The notes: generated by a model not told the origin, from the letters alone. A stretch of DNA of 64,000 nucleotides from Alphaproteobacteria bacterium (GCA_030054175.1 JASGCM010000005.1:62001-126000); one strand, 5' to 3'. Positions 16,840 to 25,458 are shown, counted from the first letter of the stretch. Numbers and translations: made by a program.

Positions 16840-17949
16840 TCAAGGCTTGAGACCCAAAACACGAATGGCGTTTTCGCCCAGAATGTTCAGTCGATCGTCA
16901 TCGCTGAGTTCGGGGGTGGACATGACATGGCCGACCGGGTCCATTTCCCAGGGAATGGGGTGGTCGGTGCCCACCATGATTTGGCCGGCACCGACTTCGG
17001 CCACCAAGTGGCGCAAGGCCTCTGGTGTAAAAACCAGCGCATCCATGTAGATCTGTCGCACGTACTCGCTGGGTTTTTTCTTCAGCACGATGTCGGGGTT
17101 GCAGTTTTGCGGCGAGATGAAACAGCTACGGTCCATGCGAGGGGCATAAGAACCCAGGAAACCGCCGCCGTGGGCGGCCAAGATTTTCAGCTGCGGGTAT
17201 TTGTCGAACACGCCTTCGAAAATCAATTTTTCGAGTGCGATGGTGGTGTCCAAAGGGTTGCCAATCACATTGGCCAGCCAGCCGTTGCCTTTGAATCGAT
17301 GTGCCAGTTCGGGTGTGCTTTGCGGGTGAATGAACAGGGTGACGCCCAATTCCTGGGCCTTGGCCAAAACCGGATGAAATTCCGGGTGGCAGAAATCCCG
17401 ACCCGCGACGCTGCCACCGATGGCGGCACCCACCAAGCCATACTTCTTGACGGCTTGTTCCAGCTGCTGCACCGCCAAGTCAGGGAACTGCATGCAGATG
17501 GAGGCAAAGGCAGCAAAACGGCGCGGGTGTTGGGCGATCAACTCGGCCAGGCTCTCGTTGTTGATCTTGCAAATCGCCTCGGCGGTTTCGCGATCCTTTT
17601 TGTACCAGAAGGGATTGATGCTGAGGACCTGCATGTCCACGCCCATGCGATCCATGTCATCCAGGCGGAATTTCAGCGGATCAGGTTGGGCCAGGAAATG
17701 TTCGGCCATGCCTTTGGTGGGCGGGAGTATGCCCGGGGCGTCCGCGCCCATGAGATCCAGACTGGCCTGAAACAGGCAGTGGGTATGGGTGTCGATGATC
17801 TTGGCTTTCCGACCCTTGAGCACCACGTGGGCTTTGTCGGGTGCCGTTGCACCACCGCCAGCGGGGCCGGCTCCGAACTCGGGCAACAAGTGACAACCGC
17901 AGAATTTGAGTCCGCCGAGGCGGTGTGAGTGTCCGAACATGCTGGTCAT
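16840..17949 (-). CDS. Amidohydrolase-2 family metal-dependent hydrolase/decarboxylase (ACMSD-like)
   Basis: 369 residues. Metal-site motifs of the family are all present in order: IDTHTHC (HxH), LFIHPQ, ILAAHGGG and VGTDHP. This matches aminocarboxymuconate-semialdehyde decarboxylase-type enzymes that decarboxylate or hydrolyse aromatic or ring-fission acids. The ~45-residue N-terminus (LKFCGCHLLPEF, then a Gly/Ala-rich stretch) is unusual and Cys/His-rich. Start chosen at 17949 because GGAGG lies just upstream; longer frames lack a ribosome site. First gene of a two-gene unit with the Bug receptor. Confidence 0.85.
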   Translation of the reverse strand: MTSMFGHSHRLGGLKFCGCHLLPEFGAGPAGGGATAPDKAHVVLKGRKAKIIDTHTHCLFQASLDLMGADAPGILPPTKGMAEHFLAQPDPLKFRLDDMDRMGVDMQVLSINPFWYKKDRETAEAICKINNESLAELIAQHPRRFAAFASICMQFPDLAVQQLEQAVKKYGLVGAAIGGSVAGRDFCHPEFHPVLAKAQELGVTLFIHPQSTPELAHRFKGNGWLANVIGNPLDTTIALEKLIFEGVFDKYPQLKILAAHGGGFLGSYAPRMDRSCFISPQNCNPDIVLKKKPSEYVRQIYMDALVFTPEALRHLVAEVGAGQIMVGTDHPIPWEMDPVGHVMSTPELSDDDRLNILGENAIRVLGLKP

Positions 17950-18116
17950 AAAACCTCCGAAAGGGTGCATCATAAGCAATGAATGGCGTTTATTCATGGA
18001 TGATGCGCTTGCCCCCAGTGCCAACTTTGTTTCTTAGGCGACAGAGGGCGGATACAGCTTCCCTAGTGTTAATCCTAAAGGGTAAGGTGCCCCGGATGAC
18101 CTAAGCTTCTGAAGTT

Positions 18117-18137
18117 GTTGATCGATTGATGATCAAC
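18117..18137. promoter_or_regulatory. Inverted repeat upstream of VOC gene, possible operator
   Basis: Perfect 7-base arms GTTGATC and GATCAAC separated by 7 bases (GATTGAT), 23 bases before the VOC start and inside the divergent gap to the amidohydrolase. The spacing suits a dimeric regulator, but no regulator gene is adjacent. Confidence 0.35.
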
Positions 18138-18160
18138 GCCATTGCAGCGGAGGAAACACC

Positions 18161-18658
18161 ATGGGATTGCGCTTTCTTGAGCATGTGCTCATCTTGACCG
18201 ACGACCCAGAAGGCACTCGGGATTGGTTCGTTAACAATTTGGGATTTCGCAACGGCTATCACCCCGAGTTCGGTTTTCCTGTGTACTGGTTGTACATTGG
18301 TGAACAAGACGTGATTCACATTGGGAAAGCGCGTCATTCCGAGCACCAAAACACCTATTTGAAGACCCCTACCGACGGGGACAAAGATTTTTCTGCCGCC
18401 GGTGCCATGGGGTCCGGTCTCATCGATCACATTTGCCTGAACTGTGACGGCATGCAGGACTTCATCGACCGACTGACGGCCAACGGTGTTGAGTTCAGCG
18501 AGCGCAAGGCACACAACTCGTTGCTGTACCAGTTGTTCATGCGCGAGCCGATCAACGGCATCAAGGTCGAGCTGAATTTTTCCTGGGAAGAGGCGGTCAA
18601 GATGGGCCGAGTTCCCGAATACACCGATTCCGGTGTCCAAGCCAAGGCACCTGCCTGA
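18161..18658 (+). CDS. VOC-family protein (glyoxalase/dioxygenase fold)
   Basis: 165-residue single-domain VOC protein. The N-terminal strand holds a candidate metal His (FLEHVLILTDD), followed by the helix GTRDWFVNNLGFR, a second His region (DVIHIGKARH), LIDHICLNCDGM opening the second half, and a late Glu in IKVELNF. Metal ligands are plausible but the substrate is unknown. A clear GGAGG lies upstream of the start. It is followed by a quinone-reductase-type gene after 20 bases, so the two are probably co-expressed. Confidence 0.78.
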   Translation: MGLRFLEHVLILTDDPEGTRDWFVNNLGFRNGYHPEFGFPVYWLYIGEQDVIHIGKARHSEHQNTYLKTPTDGDKDFSAAGAMGSGLIDHICLNCDGMQDFIDRLTANGVEFSERKAHNSLLYQLFMREPINGIKVELNFSWEEAVKMGRVPEYTDSGVQAKAPA

Positions 18659-18678
18659 TTTTTTAAAGATTGAACTCC

Positions 18679-19662
18679 ATGAAAGCACGCACCGTACGCA
18701 TTCACGCCGCAGGCGGATCCGAGGTTTTACGCATCGAAAACGATGATCTGCCGGCACCGGCCGCAGGCGAAGTCACCATCCGCCACACCGCCATCGGCTT
18801 CAATTTTCAAGACATCTATACCCGTTCCGGGCTCTACCCGGCCCCTTTGCCCACGGGTTTGGGCACAGAAGCGGCCGGAGTGGTCGAACAAGTCGGTCCC
18901 GGCGTGACCGACTTCAAGGTGGGTGATCGCGTTTGTTATGCCAGCGGCCCCATGCTGGGCGCCTGCGCCACGGCCCGCAATTATCCGGTGGCCCGTTTGA
19001 TGAAGTCGCCTGACTTCATGAAAGACGAAGAGATCGCCGCGATTTTGCTCAAGGGCATGACGGTCGAGTACCTGATGCAGCGCTGTTACCAGGTCAAAGC
19101 CGGACAGTATGTGCTGATGCATGCCGCCGCCGGTGGCGTGGGCTTGCTGGCCGGTCAATGGGGCCGTCACATCGGTGCGCACATGATCGGCGTGGCCGGC
19201 GGTGCCGATAAAGTGACCTTGGCACGCCAAAACGGTTACGAATTTTGCATCGATCGCAAGACCGAGGACATCGCCGCCCGGGTGAAAGAGATCACAGCCG
19301 GTGCGGGTGTGCCGGTGGTGTATGACTCGGTGGGCAAAGACTCTTTCGAGGCATCGCTGAACTGTCTGCAACCGCGTGGCTACTTCGTTTCATTTGGCAC
19401 GACCACCGGCGCGCCACCGCCGGTGGCTGCTGGTACTCTGCAAAAAATGGGCTCTTTGTATTTCACCCGCCCCACCTTGGTGACTTACACCGCTTCCACT
19501 CAGGAATTGCGCGATTCGGCCGCCGCCGTGTTCGAGTTGTTCCGTCAAGGGGCGCTGAAGGTGTCGATCAACCAGCGCTACAAGATCGACGACATCGCTC
19601 AGGCGCATGCCGACTTGGAAACCGGTAAAACCACCGGGTCCAGCATCATTTTGCCGGCCTGA
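18679..19662 (+). CDS. Quinone oxidoreductase, zeta-crystallin type MDR family
   Basis: 327-residue NADPH-dependent medium-chain reductase without zinc ligands. Signatures are GFNFQDIYTRSGLYP, GLGTEAAGVVEQVGPG, the quinone-reductase hallmark LMHAAAGGVGLLAGQW (nucleotide-binding), VVYDSVGKDSFEASL and a C-terminal GKTTGSSIILP. Members reduce quinones or alpha,beta-unsaturated carbonyls, often as detoxification. Start at ATG 18679; an in-frame TTG at 18670 is less likely. Second gene of a rightward VOC-reductase-smORF-DUF1330 run. Confidence 0.9.
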   Translation: MKARTVRIHAAGGSEVLRIENDDLPAPAAGEVTIRHTAIGFNFQDIYTRSGLYPAPLPTGLGTEAAGVVEQVGPGVTDFKVGDRVCYASGPMLGACATARNYPVARLMKSPDFMKDEEIAAILLKGMTVEYLMQRCYQVKAGQYVLMHAAAGGVGLLAGQWGRHIGAHMIGVAGGADKVTLARQNGYEFCIDRKTEDIAARVKEITAGAGVPVVYDSVGKDSFEASLNCLQPRGYFVSFGTTTGAPPPVAAGTLQKMGSLYFTRPTLVTYTASTQELRDSAAAVFELFRQGALKVSINQRYKIDDIAQAHADLETGKTTGSSIILPA

Positions 19663-19702
19663 TCACAGGCCAAAGACCGTTTCATTCAAAGAGGATCTCA
19701 CC

Positions 19703-19849
19703 ATGATCAAGCGTTTCAAACTGGGGTTGTTGGCCGGCATGCTGGCCGTGGCGGCCTGGGGCGCGCTGATCGCCATTTTGTCTTTGGTCTTCTTTCCCCA
19801 AGTCGCGACCTGGCTGCCCAATCTGGGCAATGCCGTGGCTGGCGGTTGA
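19703..19849 (+). CDS. Small single-span membrane protein, function unknown
   Basis: 48 residues. A short basic start (MIKRFK) is followed by one long hydrophobic segment (LGLLAGMLAVAAWGALIAIL, residues ~7-28) and an amphipathic PQVATWLPNLGNAV tail, so an N-in membrane protein is expected. An AGAGGA ribosome site lies six to ten bases upstream. It falls 40 bases after the quinone reductase and 32 bases before the DUF1330 gene, which supports real expression. I do not recognise a family. Confidence 0.55.
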   Translation: MIKRFKLGLLAGMLAVAAWGALIAILSLVFFPQVATWLPNLGNAVAGG

Positions 19850-19881
19850 AGTGTCTTCTTTGCTGAATCAAGGAGTTCCTC

Positions 19882-20184
19882 ATGCCCGCATATTGGATTG
19901 CACGCTGCGTCATTCATGACCCGGTCGAGTACAAGCGCTACACCGATCAGGTGCCCGGCATCATTGCCAAATACGGTGCCAAGGTGTTGGCGCGTGGCGG
20001 CAAATACCAGATCATGGAAGGCCCCGAGGTCTTCCACCGTTTCGTGTTGCTCGAGTTCCCCACTTTCAAGGCGGCTGTGAATTGCTTTCAGTCGCCCGAG
20101 TATGTCGCTGCGGCTTCGCACCGCCGCAGCGGTGCGGGCATGGTGGAGAACGTGATCGTCGAAAGCGGCGAATTTACCAAATGA
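19882..20184 (+). CDS. DUF1330 domain protein (dimeric alpha/beta-barrel)
   Basis: 100-residue DUF1330 protein (PAYWIARCVIHDPVEYKRY, then the GGKYQIMEGPEVFHRFVLLEFP core and a C-terminal ENVIVES). The family has a ferredoxin-like dimeric barrel fold related to EthD and monooxygenases; its biochemical role is mostly unknown. AAGGAG lies upstream. It closes the run VOC-quinone reductase-small membrane protein-DUF1330, all in one direction with 20-40 base gaps. A G11 tract follows the stop. Confidence 0.8.
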   Translation: MPAYWIARCVIHDPVEYKRYTDQVPGIIAKYGAKVLARGGKYQIMEGPEVFHRFVLLEFPTFKAAVNCFQSPEYVAAASHRRSGAGMVENVIVESGEFTK

Positions 20185-20201
20185 GATCCAGACCCACCCG
20201 T

Positions 20202-20212
20202 GGGGGGGGGGG
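20202..20212. repeat. Mononucleotide G11 tract
   Basis: Eleven consecutive G between the DUF1330 stop (20184) and the convergent thiE stop (20225). Such tracts slip easily during replication. It is non-coding here, so there is no obvious phase-variation target, and its counted length may be affected by sequencing error. Confidence 0.85.
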
Positions 20213-20224
20213 CGCTGATGCAGC

Positions 20225-21112
20225 TCAACCCCAGGCGCGCATCAACGCATGAGCCGCCTCTTCGGGCCGATCTTGGCCCACGATGGCGCGTACCACCGCA
20301 ACCGACCCCACCCCGGCAGATTTGACTTCGGCAAAGCGTCCGATGTCGATGCCGCCAATGCCCACCAAGGGGTAATGTGACAAGAGGCATGCGTAGGCTC
20401 GCAGCCGACCCAGCCCCTGAGGTGCGGTGGACATGCGTTTGAGGGTGGTGGGAAACACCGCGCCCAAGGCCAGGTAACTGGGACCGACGGCCTCGGCACG
20501 CAACATCTCGGCATAGCCATGGGTCGACAACCCCAATCGCAAACCCGTCAATCTCATGCGCTCGACCGGCGCCACACCCAGGTCTTCCTGACCCAGGTGT
20601 ATGCCATAGGCACCGTGCTCAATGGCGCTGGCCCAATGGTCGTTGATGAAGAGCAGGCTGCGGGTGCCTTGGGTTGCCGCGATGGCGGCTTTCACTTCTC
20701 GCTCGATCGCCTGACGGTCATCGGATTTGAAACGCAGTTGCAAGGTGGGAACGCCAGCTTGGGCCATGCGCGCCACCCAGTCGGCGTTGGGCAAGACGGC
20801 GTACACACCCAATTGACGCGGACAGGGGGGGAAAGCCAGGGGACGTGTCCGTGTCGGCAGACCAAAATCCTGGGCGGTCGTGGGCCATAGCGAGGGGTCA
20901 AAATGCCCCAGGCGTTGACTTTGACGCAGCCAGGCCTGTTTCACCACGCGGGCGTCGTGGGGCAAGAAGCCCAAGGCGGGCAGGGCCAGATCGAGCGCCT
21001 GTTCCACCTGTGAACCCGGGGCAGGCTTTGGCGCAGGCAAGGGCGAGCCAGCCAGCATCTGGGCGTGGGTTTGGAGCAGCGTTTGAGCCAGTTGGTCGGC
21101 GGTGGGTGTCAT
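20225..21112 (-). CDS. thiE: Thiamine phosphate synthase with N-terminal extension
   Basis: Joins HMP-diphosphate and the thiazole phosphate to thiamine phosphate in the cytosol. The TIM-barrel core (from ~residue 120) shows LQLRFKSDD, LLFINDHWASAIEHGAYGIHLGQEDL, GLSTHGYAEMLRAE, YLALGAVFPTTLK and VGIGGID. It is 295 residues, while typical ThiE is ~210; the extra ~110 N-terminal residues (MTPTADQLAQTLLQ...) are helix-rich, with no second enzyme motif recognised. The start at 21112 overlaps the thiG stop (ATGA). Last gene of thiO-thiS-thiG-thiE. Confidence 0.88.
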   Translation of the reverse strand: MTPTADQLAQTLLQTHAQMLAGSPLPAPKPAPGSQVEQALDLALPALGFLPHDARVVKQAWLRQSQRLGHFDPSLWPTTAQDFGLPTRTRPLAFPPCPRQLGVYAVLPNADWVARMAQAGVPTLQLRFKSDDRQAIEREVKAAIAATQGTRSLLFINDHWASAIEHGAYGIHLGQEDLGVAPVERMRLTGLRLGLSTHGYAEMLRAEAVGPSYLALGAVFPTTLKRMSTAPQGLGRLRAYACLLSHYPLVGIGGIDIGRFAEVKSAGVGSVAVVRAIVGQDRPEEAAHALMRAWG

Positions 21113-21906
21113 GACTGATGCCAGAAGGGGGTGCCCAACACCGGGGTGCTGGGCTGGGCTTGTTCTTGTGCTTGCATGGCGCCGGCGCGGTGTGCGCAAC
21201 GACCGGCTCGCACGGCATCGGCAAAGGCCAGCGCCATCGCCACCGGGTCTTGCGCCAGGGCCACGGCGGTATTGAGCAATACCGCGTCGTAGCCCCATTC
21301 CAGAACCTGACAGGCGTGCGAGGGCAGTCCCAGACCGGCGTCGACGATCAGAGGCACTTCCAGTCGCTCGCGCAGGGTGCGCATGGCGTAGGGGTTGATG
21401 GGGCCTTTGCCGGTGCCGATGGGTGCGGCCCAGGGCATGACGGCTTGGCAACCGACATCGACCAAACGCTGGCACAGCACCAGGTCATCGGTGCTGTATG
21501 GCAAGACTTTGAACCCGCTTTTGATGAGTTGTTCGGCCGCCTGCGGCAATTGCAGGGTGTCGGGTTGCAGGGTGTAGTCGTCACCGATCAATTCCAACTT
21601 GATCCAGTTGGTCTCGAAAACTTCCCGTGCCATCTCTGCGGTGGTGATGGCCTCTTGTAAGCTGTGGCACCCGGCGGTGTTGGGCAGCACCGTCACGCCG
21701 GTGTCGCGCAACAGTTGAAAAAACTCACGCGACGCCTCGACGCCATGCGCGGTTTGGCGGCGCAACGAAGCGGTCAGCATGGCCGGACGCGCCGCCTGTA
21801 CTGCGCGGGCCAAGACGGCAGGAGATGGGTAGCGCGAGGTGCCCAACAGCAAACGACTGTCAAAGGATTCGCCGTACAACACCAGGGGGTCATTCATGGG
21901 GGTCAT
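21109..21906 (-). CDS. thiG: Thiazole synthase
   Basis: 265 residues. Forms the thiamine thiazole ring from deoxyxylulose phosphate, dehydroglycine and ThiS thiocarboxylate. Conserved segments are SRLLLGTSRYPS, LPNTAGCHSLQEAI, NWIKLELIGDD with the Schiff-base Lys (about K103), VMPWAAPIGTG and VIVDAGLGLPSHA (read as LIVDAGLG). It ends with a non-conserved ~20-residue tail. Lies three bases after thiS and overlaps thiE. A second in-frame Met at position 4 is an alternative start. Confidence 0.95.
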   Translation of the reverse strand: MTPMNDPLVLYGESFDSRLLLGTSRYPSPAVLARAVQAARPAMLTASLRRQTAHGVEASREFFQLLRDTGVTVLPNTAGCHSLQEAITTAEMAREVFETNWIKLELIGDDYTLQPDTLQLPQAAEQLIKSGFKVLPYSTDDLVLCQRLVDVGCQAVMPWAAPIGTGKGPINPYAMRTLRERLEVPLIVDAGLGLPSHACQVLEWGYDAVLLNTAVALAQDPVAMALAFADAVRAGRCAHRAGAMQAQEQAQPSTPVLGTPFWHQS

Positions 21907-21909
21907 GGT

Positions 21910-22119
21910 TCATCCGCCCGTGATGGGGGCGATCAGTTCAATGTGGTCGCCAGCTTGCAGCCGATGACTGGCATGGCGGGTTTTGGGGACGAAGGCCAGG
22001 TTGACGGCTGCTGCGAAGGGCGCTTTCACGCCGGCGGCGGTGATGGCGTCGGCCAACACGGCGTCCACTGGCAAGCGGTGCGGCTGTTGGTTGATCAGGA
22101 CTTCAATGGTTTCGTTCAT
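21910..22119 (-). CDS. thiS: Sulfur carrier protein ThiS
   Basis: 69-residue beta-grasp protein (MNETIEVLINQQPHRLP) ending in the essential GG that is adenylated and thiocarboxylated by ThiF. Hydrophobic core VNLAFVPK and HIELIAPITGG are typical. The start lies within the end of thiO (17-base overlap), which argues for coupled translation. No thiF is in the window. Confidence 0.92.
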   Translation of the reverse strand: MNETIEVLINQQPHRLPVDAVLADAITAAGVKAPFAAAVNLAFVPKTRHASHRLQAGDHIELIAPITGG

Positions 22120-23194
22120 CTTCGACACGCAGGCCCCAACGCAGGGCCGATTCGGTGGTTTGGTGGTGCAGCCATTCCAGGCCGGCATCCAGCATGGCCG
22201 GCGAGATCAAAAAGCCATGTCGGTACAGTCCATTGAGGCTGATGTGCCGATTGCCGTGCAGGGTGACACAAGGCAGATTGTCGGCCAAGGTGGGGCGGGC
22301 CTGGGTGGCTATTTCAACAATGCGAGCTTCGGCAAAACCGGGGTGTACGGTGTAGGCGGCGCTCAGCAACTCCAGCGTCGAGCGCACACTGGCCTCTGAC
22401 AGGTCTTCCGATTCGATTTCGGTGGCACCGATGACGAACAGGTGTTGCGGCTTGGGTGCAATGTAGATGGGGTAGCGCGGGTGAATCAGACGCGTCGGGC
22501 GTTGCAGAGTGACATCGGGGGCGTGCAGTCGGATGACCTCGCCGCGCACGCCGCGCAGGCGCAGGCGATCACGAGCACCCAAACCACGGCAATCGATCAG
22601 CCAATCGGGGGCGTCGGCCCCGTTCAAGTCAAAGTCGGCCGGTGTGCGCGGTGTGTGCCAATGCAGCGTGACTTGAGGGTGCTGTTGCAAAGCCCGTCCC
22701 AGCGCGTGCAGCAATGCCCGATTGTCCAACTGGCCCTCGCCAGGCAGGTACAAGCCCTGGGTAAAACGACCCGCCAGGCTGGGTTCGAGGTCGCCCAATC
22801 GGGTCCCGTCGACTTTCTCCAAAGGCGCAAGTTCGCTGACTTCACGCCCGGTGTTCAGCAGCATTTGCTCGAATTGGCGCGCCAGTGGGGCGTCTTGTCG
22901 GTGCCAGACGATCAGGCTGCCGTTTTGTTGGTTGTAGACGGGTTCCGGCAGGGTGGCGATCAGCTCGGCCCAACGGCGGATCGAGTGCTGCCCCATGCGC
23001 ACCACCGAGGTCTCGGTGATGGCCGACTCGGCCAAGGGGGCGAGCATGGCGGCGGCGACACGGGCGGCCGCCCCTTGCCCCTCGGGCCCCTGACCTTCAA
23101 ACACTTCCACGGCGTGGCCTTCGCGCGCCAGAGCGTGCGCCATCAGCCGACCCATCAGGCCGGCACCCAGGATCACGCAGCGCATCGCGCTCAT
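22103..23194 (-). CDS. thiO: Glycine oxidase ThiO
   Basis: 363-residue FAD amine oxidase that makes the dehydroglycine used by ThiG (the aerobic alternative to ThiH). N-terminal dinucleotide motif VILGAGLMGRLMAHALA, then RVAAAMLAPLAE, GEGQLDNRALLHAL, WLIDCRGLGARD, RGEVIRL, the FVIGATEIESED segment and GLYRHGFLISPAM at the C-terminus. Start at 23194 with AGGGAG upstream. First gene of the leftward thi operon. Use of ThiO implies an oxygen-using organism. Confidence 0.92.
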   Translation of the reverse strand: MSAMRCVILGAGLMGRLMAHALAREGHAVEVFEGQGPEGQGAAARVAAAMLAPLAESAITETSVVRMGQHSIRRWAELIATLPEPVYNQQNGSLIVWHRQDAPLARQFEQMLLNTGREVSELAPLEKVDGTRLGDLEPSLAGRFTQGLYLPGEGQLDNRALLHALGRALQQHPQVTLHWHTPRTPADFDLNGADAPDWLIDCRGLGARDRLRLRGVRGEVIRLHAPDVTLQRPTRLIHPRYPIYIAPKPQHLFVIGATEIESEDLSEASVRSTLELLSAAYTVHPGFAEARIVEIATQARPTLADNLPCVTLHGNRHISLNGLYRHGFLISPAMLDAGLEWLHHQTTESALRWGLRVEDERNH

Positions 23195-23272
23195 GGTCTG
23201 ACTCCCTGTTTCATGGGGTGTATTGTCCCCGATCCCAAAGCCCCGCAAGCGGGCTTGCGTATGATTCAGGTC

Positions 23273-24115
23273 ATGAACGAGAAAAAGTCTTTCAGCTACG
23301 CCCGCGTGTTGACCATTGCCGGGTCGGACAGCGGGGGTGGGGCCGGCATCCAGGCCGATCTGAAAACCATTGCCGCCCTGGGCTGCTATGGTCTGTCGGC
23401 GCTGACGGCGCTGACGGCCCAAAATACCCTGGGGGTTCAGGCCATCCATGCCGTACCGCCTGCGTTTTTAAAGGCACAACTGCAGTCGGTGCTTGACGAC
23501 ATTGGGGCCGATGCGATCAAGATCGGTATGTTGCATGCCCCCGAGATCGTCGAGGTGGTGGCCTGGGCCATCGACCAATACCGGCCTGCGCATGTTGTAC
23601 TGGACCCCGTGATGGTGGCCACCAGTGGCGACCGCCTGATCGCCCAAGAGACGGTCGCCGAATTGGTGCGGCAACTCTTTCCCCGCGCCAGTTTGATCAC
23701 CCCGAACCTGGATGAGGCCGAATGGCTGCTGGGGCGGCCGATTGTCTCGGCCCAGGAACTGCCGCAGGCCGCCACCGATCTGTTGGGTTTTGGAGCGCAG
23801 TCGGTGTTGCTCAAAGGCGGGCATTTGAAGGGCGAGCAGGTGGTGGACTGGCTGCAATGGCCCGGCCAAACCGGGCAAAGTCTGTCCAACCCACGCATCG
23901 ACAGCCCCAATGTGCATGGCACAGGCTGCACCCTGTCATCGGCCATCGCCTCGCACTTGGCCCTGGGGCACCGCTTGCCCGAGGCCGTTGCCTTGTCGCG
24001 CCAGTACATACTGGGCGCGATTGCCGCCGGGGCAGATTACCGTTTGGGGCAGGGCCATGGGCCGCTCAACCACGGTCACGCGCCTCGATCCACTCAGCGG
24101 CTGGTGCGCAGCTGA
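23273..24115 (+). CDS. thiD: Hydroxymethylpyrimidine/phosphomethylpyrimidine kinase
   Basis: 280-residue ribokinase-fold enzyme that phosphorylates HMP twice for thiamine synthesis. Motifs are LTIAGSDSGGGAGIQADLKT, ALTAQNTLGV, IKIGMLHAPEIVE, VLDPVMVATSGDRL, LITPNLDEAEWLLG, VLLKGGHL and the catalytic HGTGCTLSSAIASHLA. It diverges from thiO with a 78-base gap. ATG at 23261 is an alternative start four codons earlier. The long open frame upstream is antisense to thiO and is not part of the gene. Confidence 0.94.
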   Translation: MNEKKSFSYARVLTIAGSDSGGGAGIQADLKTIAALGCYGLSALTALTAQNTLGVQAIHAVPPAFLKAQLQSVLDDIGADAIKIGMLHAPEIVEVVAWAIDQYRPAHVVLDPVMVATSGDRLIAQETVAELVRQLFPRASLITPNLDEAEWLLGRPIVSAQELPQAATDLLGFGAQSVLLKGGHLKGEQVVDWLQWPGQTGQSLSNPRIDSPNVHGTGCTLSSAIASHLALGHRLPEAVALSRQYILGAIAAGADYRLGQGHGPLNHGHAPRSTQRLVRS

Positions 24116-24121
24116 GCCGAT

Positions 24122-25174
24122 TCAGACCTTCAGTCGTTGGTGCAAGCGTACCGAGGCGGTGGTGTATTCCAGCGTCACGGGCGACTCGTTCATGCGCTCG
24201 ACCGCACCATAGGCCGCAAGTGTCGCTTCATGAAAACCGCTCAGGATCAGTTTGCGCTTACCGGGGTAGTGGTTGATGTCGCCAACGGCGTAAATGCCGG
24301 GCTCGCTGGTGCCGAAGTCATGGGTGTTGACCTTGATTTGGCGGCGTGCCATGTCCAGGCCCCATTGCGCGATGGGGCCAAGCTTGGGGCTCAGGCCCAG
24401 ACACTGCACCAGCACATCGCAGGGCAGTGACACAGCCTCACCCTCGGGGGGCGAGACCTTCAGCCCCAGCAGTTGACCCTGTGCCGCAGACACTTCAATG
24501 GGTTGGCCCACGACCCAACGCAAGCGACCGGCTTCAATCAGCCCTTGCACCCAGGCTTGATCGGCATCGTTCAAATCCATTTTGTCACGCCGGTGCAGCA
24601 GACTCAGGCTGGCCGTGGGGCGATCCAGCCAGGCTTTCAAGCAGTCGATGATGAGTTCGTCACCTCCGGCAAGGATCACATGTGGGGGCGTTTTGGGTGG
24701 GGGGATCGAGTCGGCAGCGAAATGCACGCCCCTCAGGCCCGCCAGCCCCTCCAACGCCAAAGTGCGCGGGACAAAAGCGCCCACGCCGGAGGCAATGAAG
24801 AGGCTTTGCGTGTGCCAGCTCTGGCTTTGATCGGTGCAGACCAGCCAGCCGGTTTCGTTGTGTTGTTGAATTTGGCTGACCTGCTGGCCCAGATGAAAGG
24901 ACACGTCAAATGGGGCGATTTGCTGTTGCAGGCGCTCGATCAATTCACGCCCGGTGCAGCGTGGCAGGCCAGGGATGTCGTAGATGGGTTTGTCCGCATA
25001 CAGCTCGATGCATTGGCCGCCGATGTGAGGCAGCACATCGATCACCTCGCAAGGCACACCCAGCAGGCCCAATTCAAAGGCCTGGAACAGGCCCACGGGG
25101 CCGGCGCCGATGATCAGGGCGGGGGTGGATCTCAGCGCTTGAGTTCCACCAGTTTGCCGGTCTTGTTTTTCCAT
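24122..25174 (-). CDS. Ferredoxin--NADP(+) reductase, thioredoxin-reductase-like type
   Basis: 350-residue homodimeric FAD protein. The FAD motif [51 protein letters not shown] (NADP domain), LHRRDKMD and the C-terminal [28 protein letters not shown] are those of YumC-type ferredoxin/flavodoxin reductases. It lacks the CxxC of thioredoxin reductase. The ATG at 25174 gives a 43-base overlap with the fdxA 3' end; a CTG near the fdxA stop is the only close alternative. Overlap with fdxA argues that the two proteins are partners. Confidence 0.85.
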   Translation of the reverse strand: MEKQDRQTGGTQALRSTPALIIGAGPVGLFQAFELGLLGVPCEVIDVLPHIGGQCIELYADKPIYDIPGLPRCTGRELIERLQQQIAPFDVSFHLGQQVSQIQQHNETGWLVCTDQSQSWHTQSLFIASGVGAFVPRTLALEGLAGLRGVHFAADSIPPPKTPPHVILAGGDELIIDCLKAWLDRPTASLSLLHRRDKMDLNDADQAWVQGLIEAGRLRWVVGQPIEVSAAQGQLLGLKVSPPEGEAVSLPCDVLVQCLGLSPKLGPIAQWGLDMARRQIKVNTHDFGTSEPGIYAVGDINHYPGKRKLILSGFHEATLAAYGAVERMNESPVTLEYTTASVRLHQRLKV

Positions 25175-25458
25175 TCCTCGGCGTCGGGCAGTGGGGTCTT
25201 GCGTTTGGTGATGCTTGGCCAGCCCAATTGAGACAGTTCGGCGTTCAGGGCCACCATGTGCTGCTGACCGTCGGGCACGTCTTCTTCGGCATAAATGGCG
25301 TTGACTGGACACTCGGGGATGCAAACTGCGCAGTCGATGCATTCATCGGGGTCGATGGTGAGGAAATTGAGGCCTTCGCGGAAGCAGTCCACGGGGCAGA
25401 CATCGACGCAATCGGTGTATTTGCAGCGGATGCAGGCTTCGGTGACAACGTGGGTCAT
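25132..25458 (-). CDS. fdxA: 7Fe ferredoxin FdxA ([3Fe-4S][4Fe-4S])
   Basis: 108 residues. Clusters are bound by C9-x2-C12-x4-C17-x3-C21 with a following CF at C25, and by [12 protein letters not shown]. This is the AvFdI/FdxA class with a C-terminal extension ([10 protein letters not shown]). A low-potential electron carrier in the cytosol. Sits between cysN and the ferredoxin reductase on the same strand; it may feed electrons to the sulfite or APS reductases upstream, but this is inference. Confidence 0.93.
   Translation of the reverse strand: MTHVVTEACIRCKYTDCVDVCPVDCFREGLNFLTIDPDECIDCAVCIPECPVNAIYAEEDVPDGQQHMVALNAELSQLGWPSITKRKTPLPDAEEWKNKTGKLVELKR

Noticed and set aside
22442-23260. 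Plus-strand open frame continuous with thiD
   Set aside because: It is antisense to thiO, thiO shows all family motifs, and thiD homology begins only at ~23280.
23195-23272. TPP riboswitch before thiO or thiD
   Set aside because: The 78-base gap is too short and lacks the conserved CUGAGA and ACCUGAUC elements; only a small CGCAAG/CTTGCG hairpin is present.
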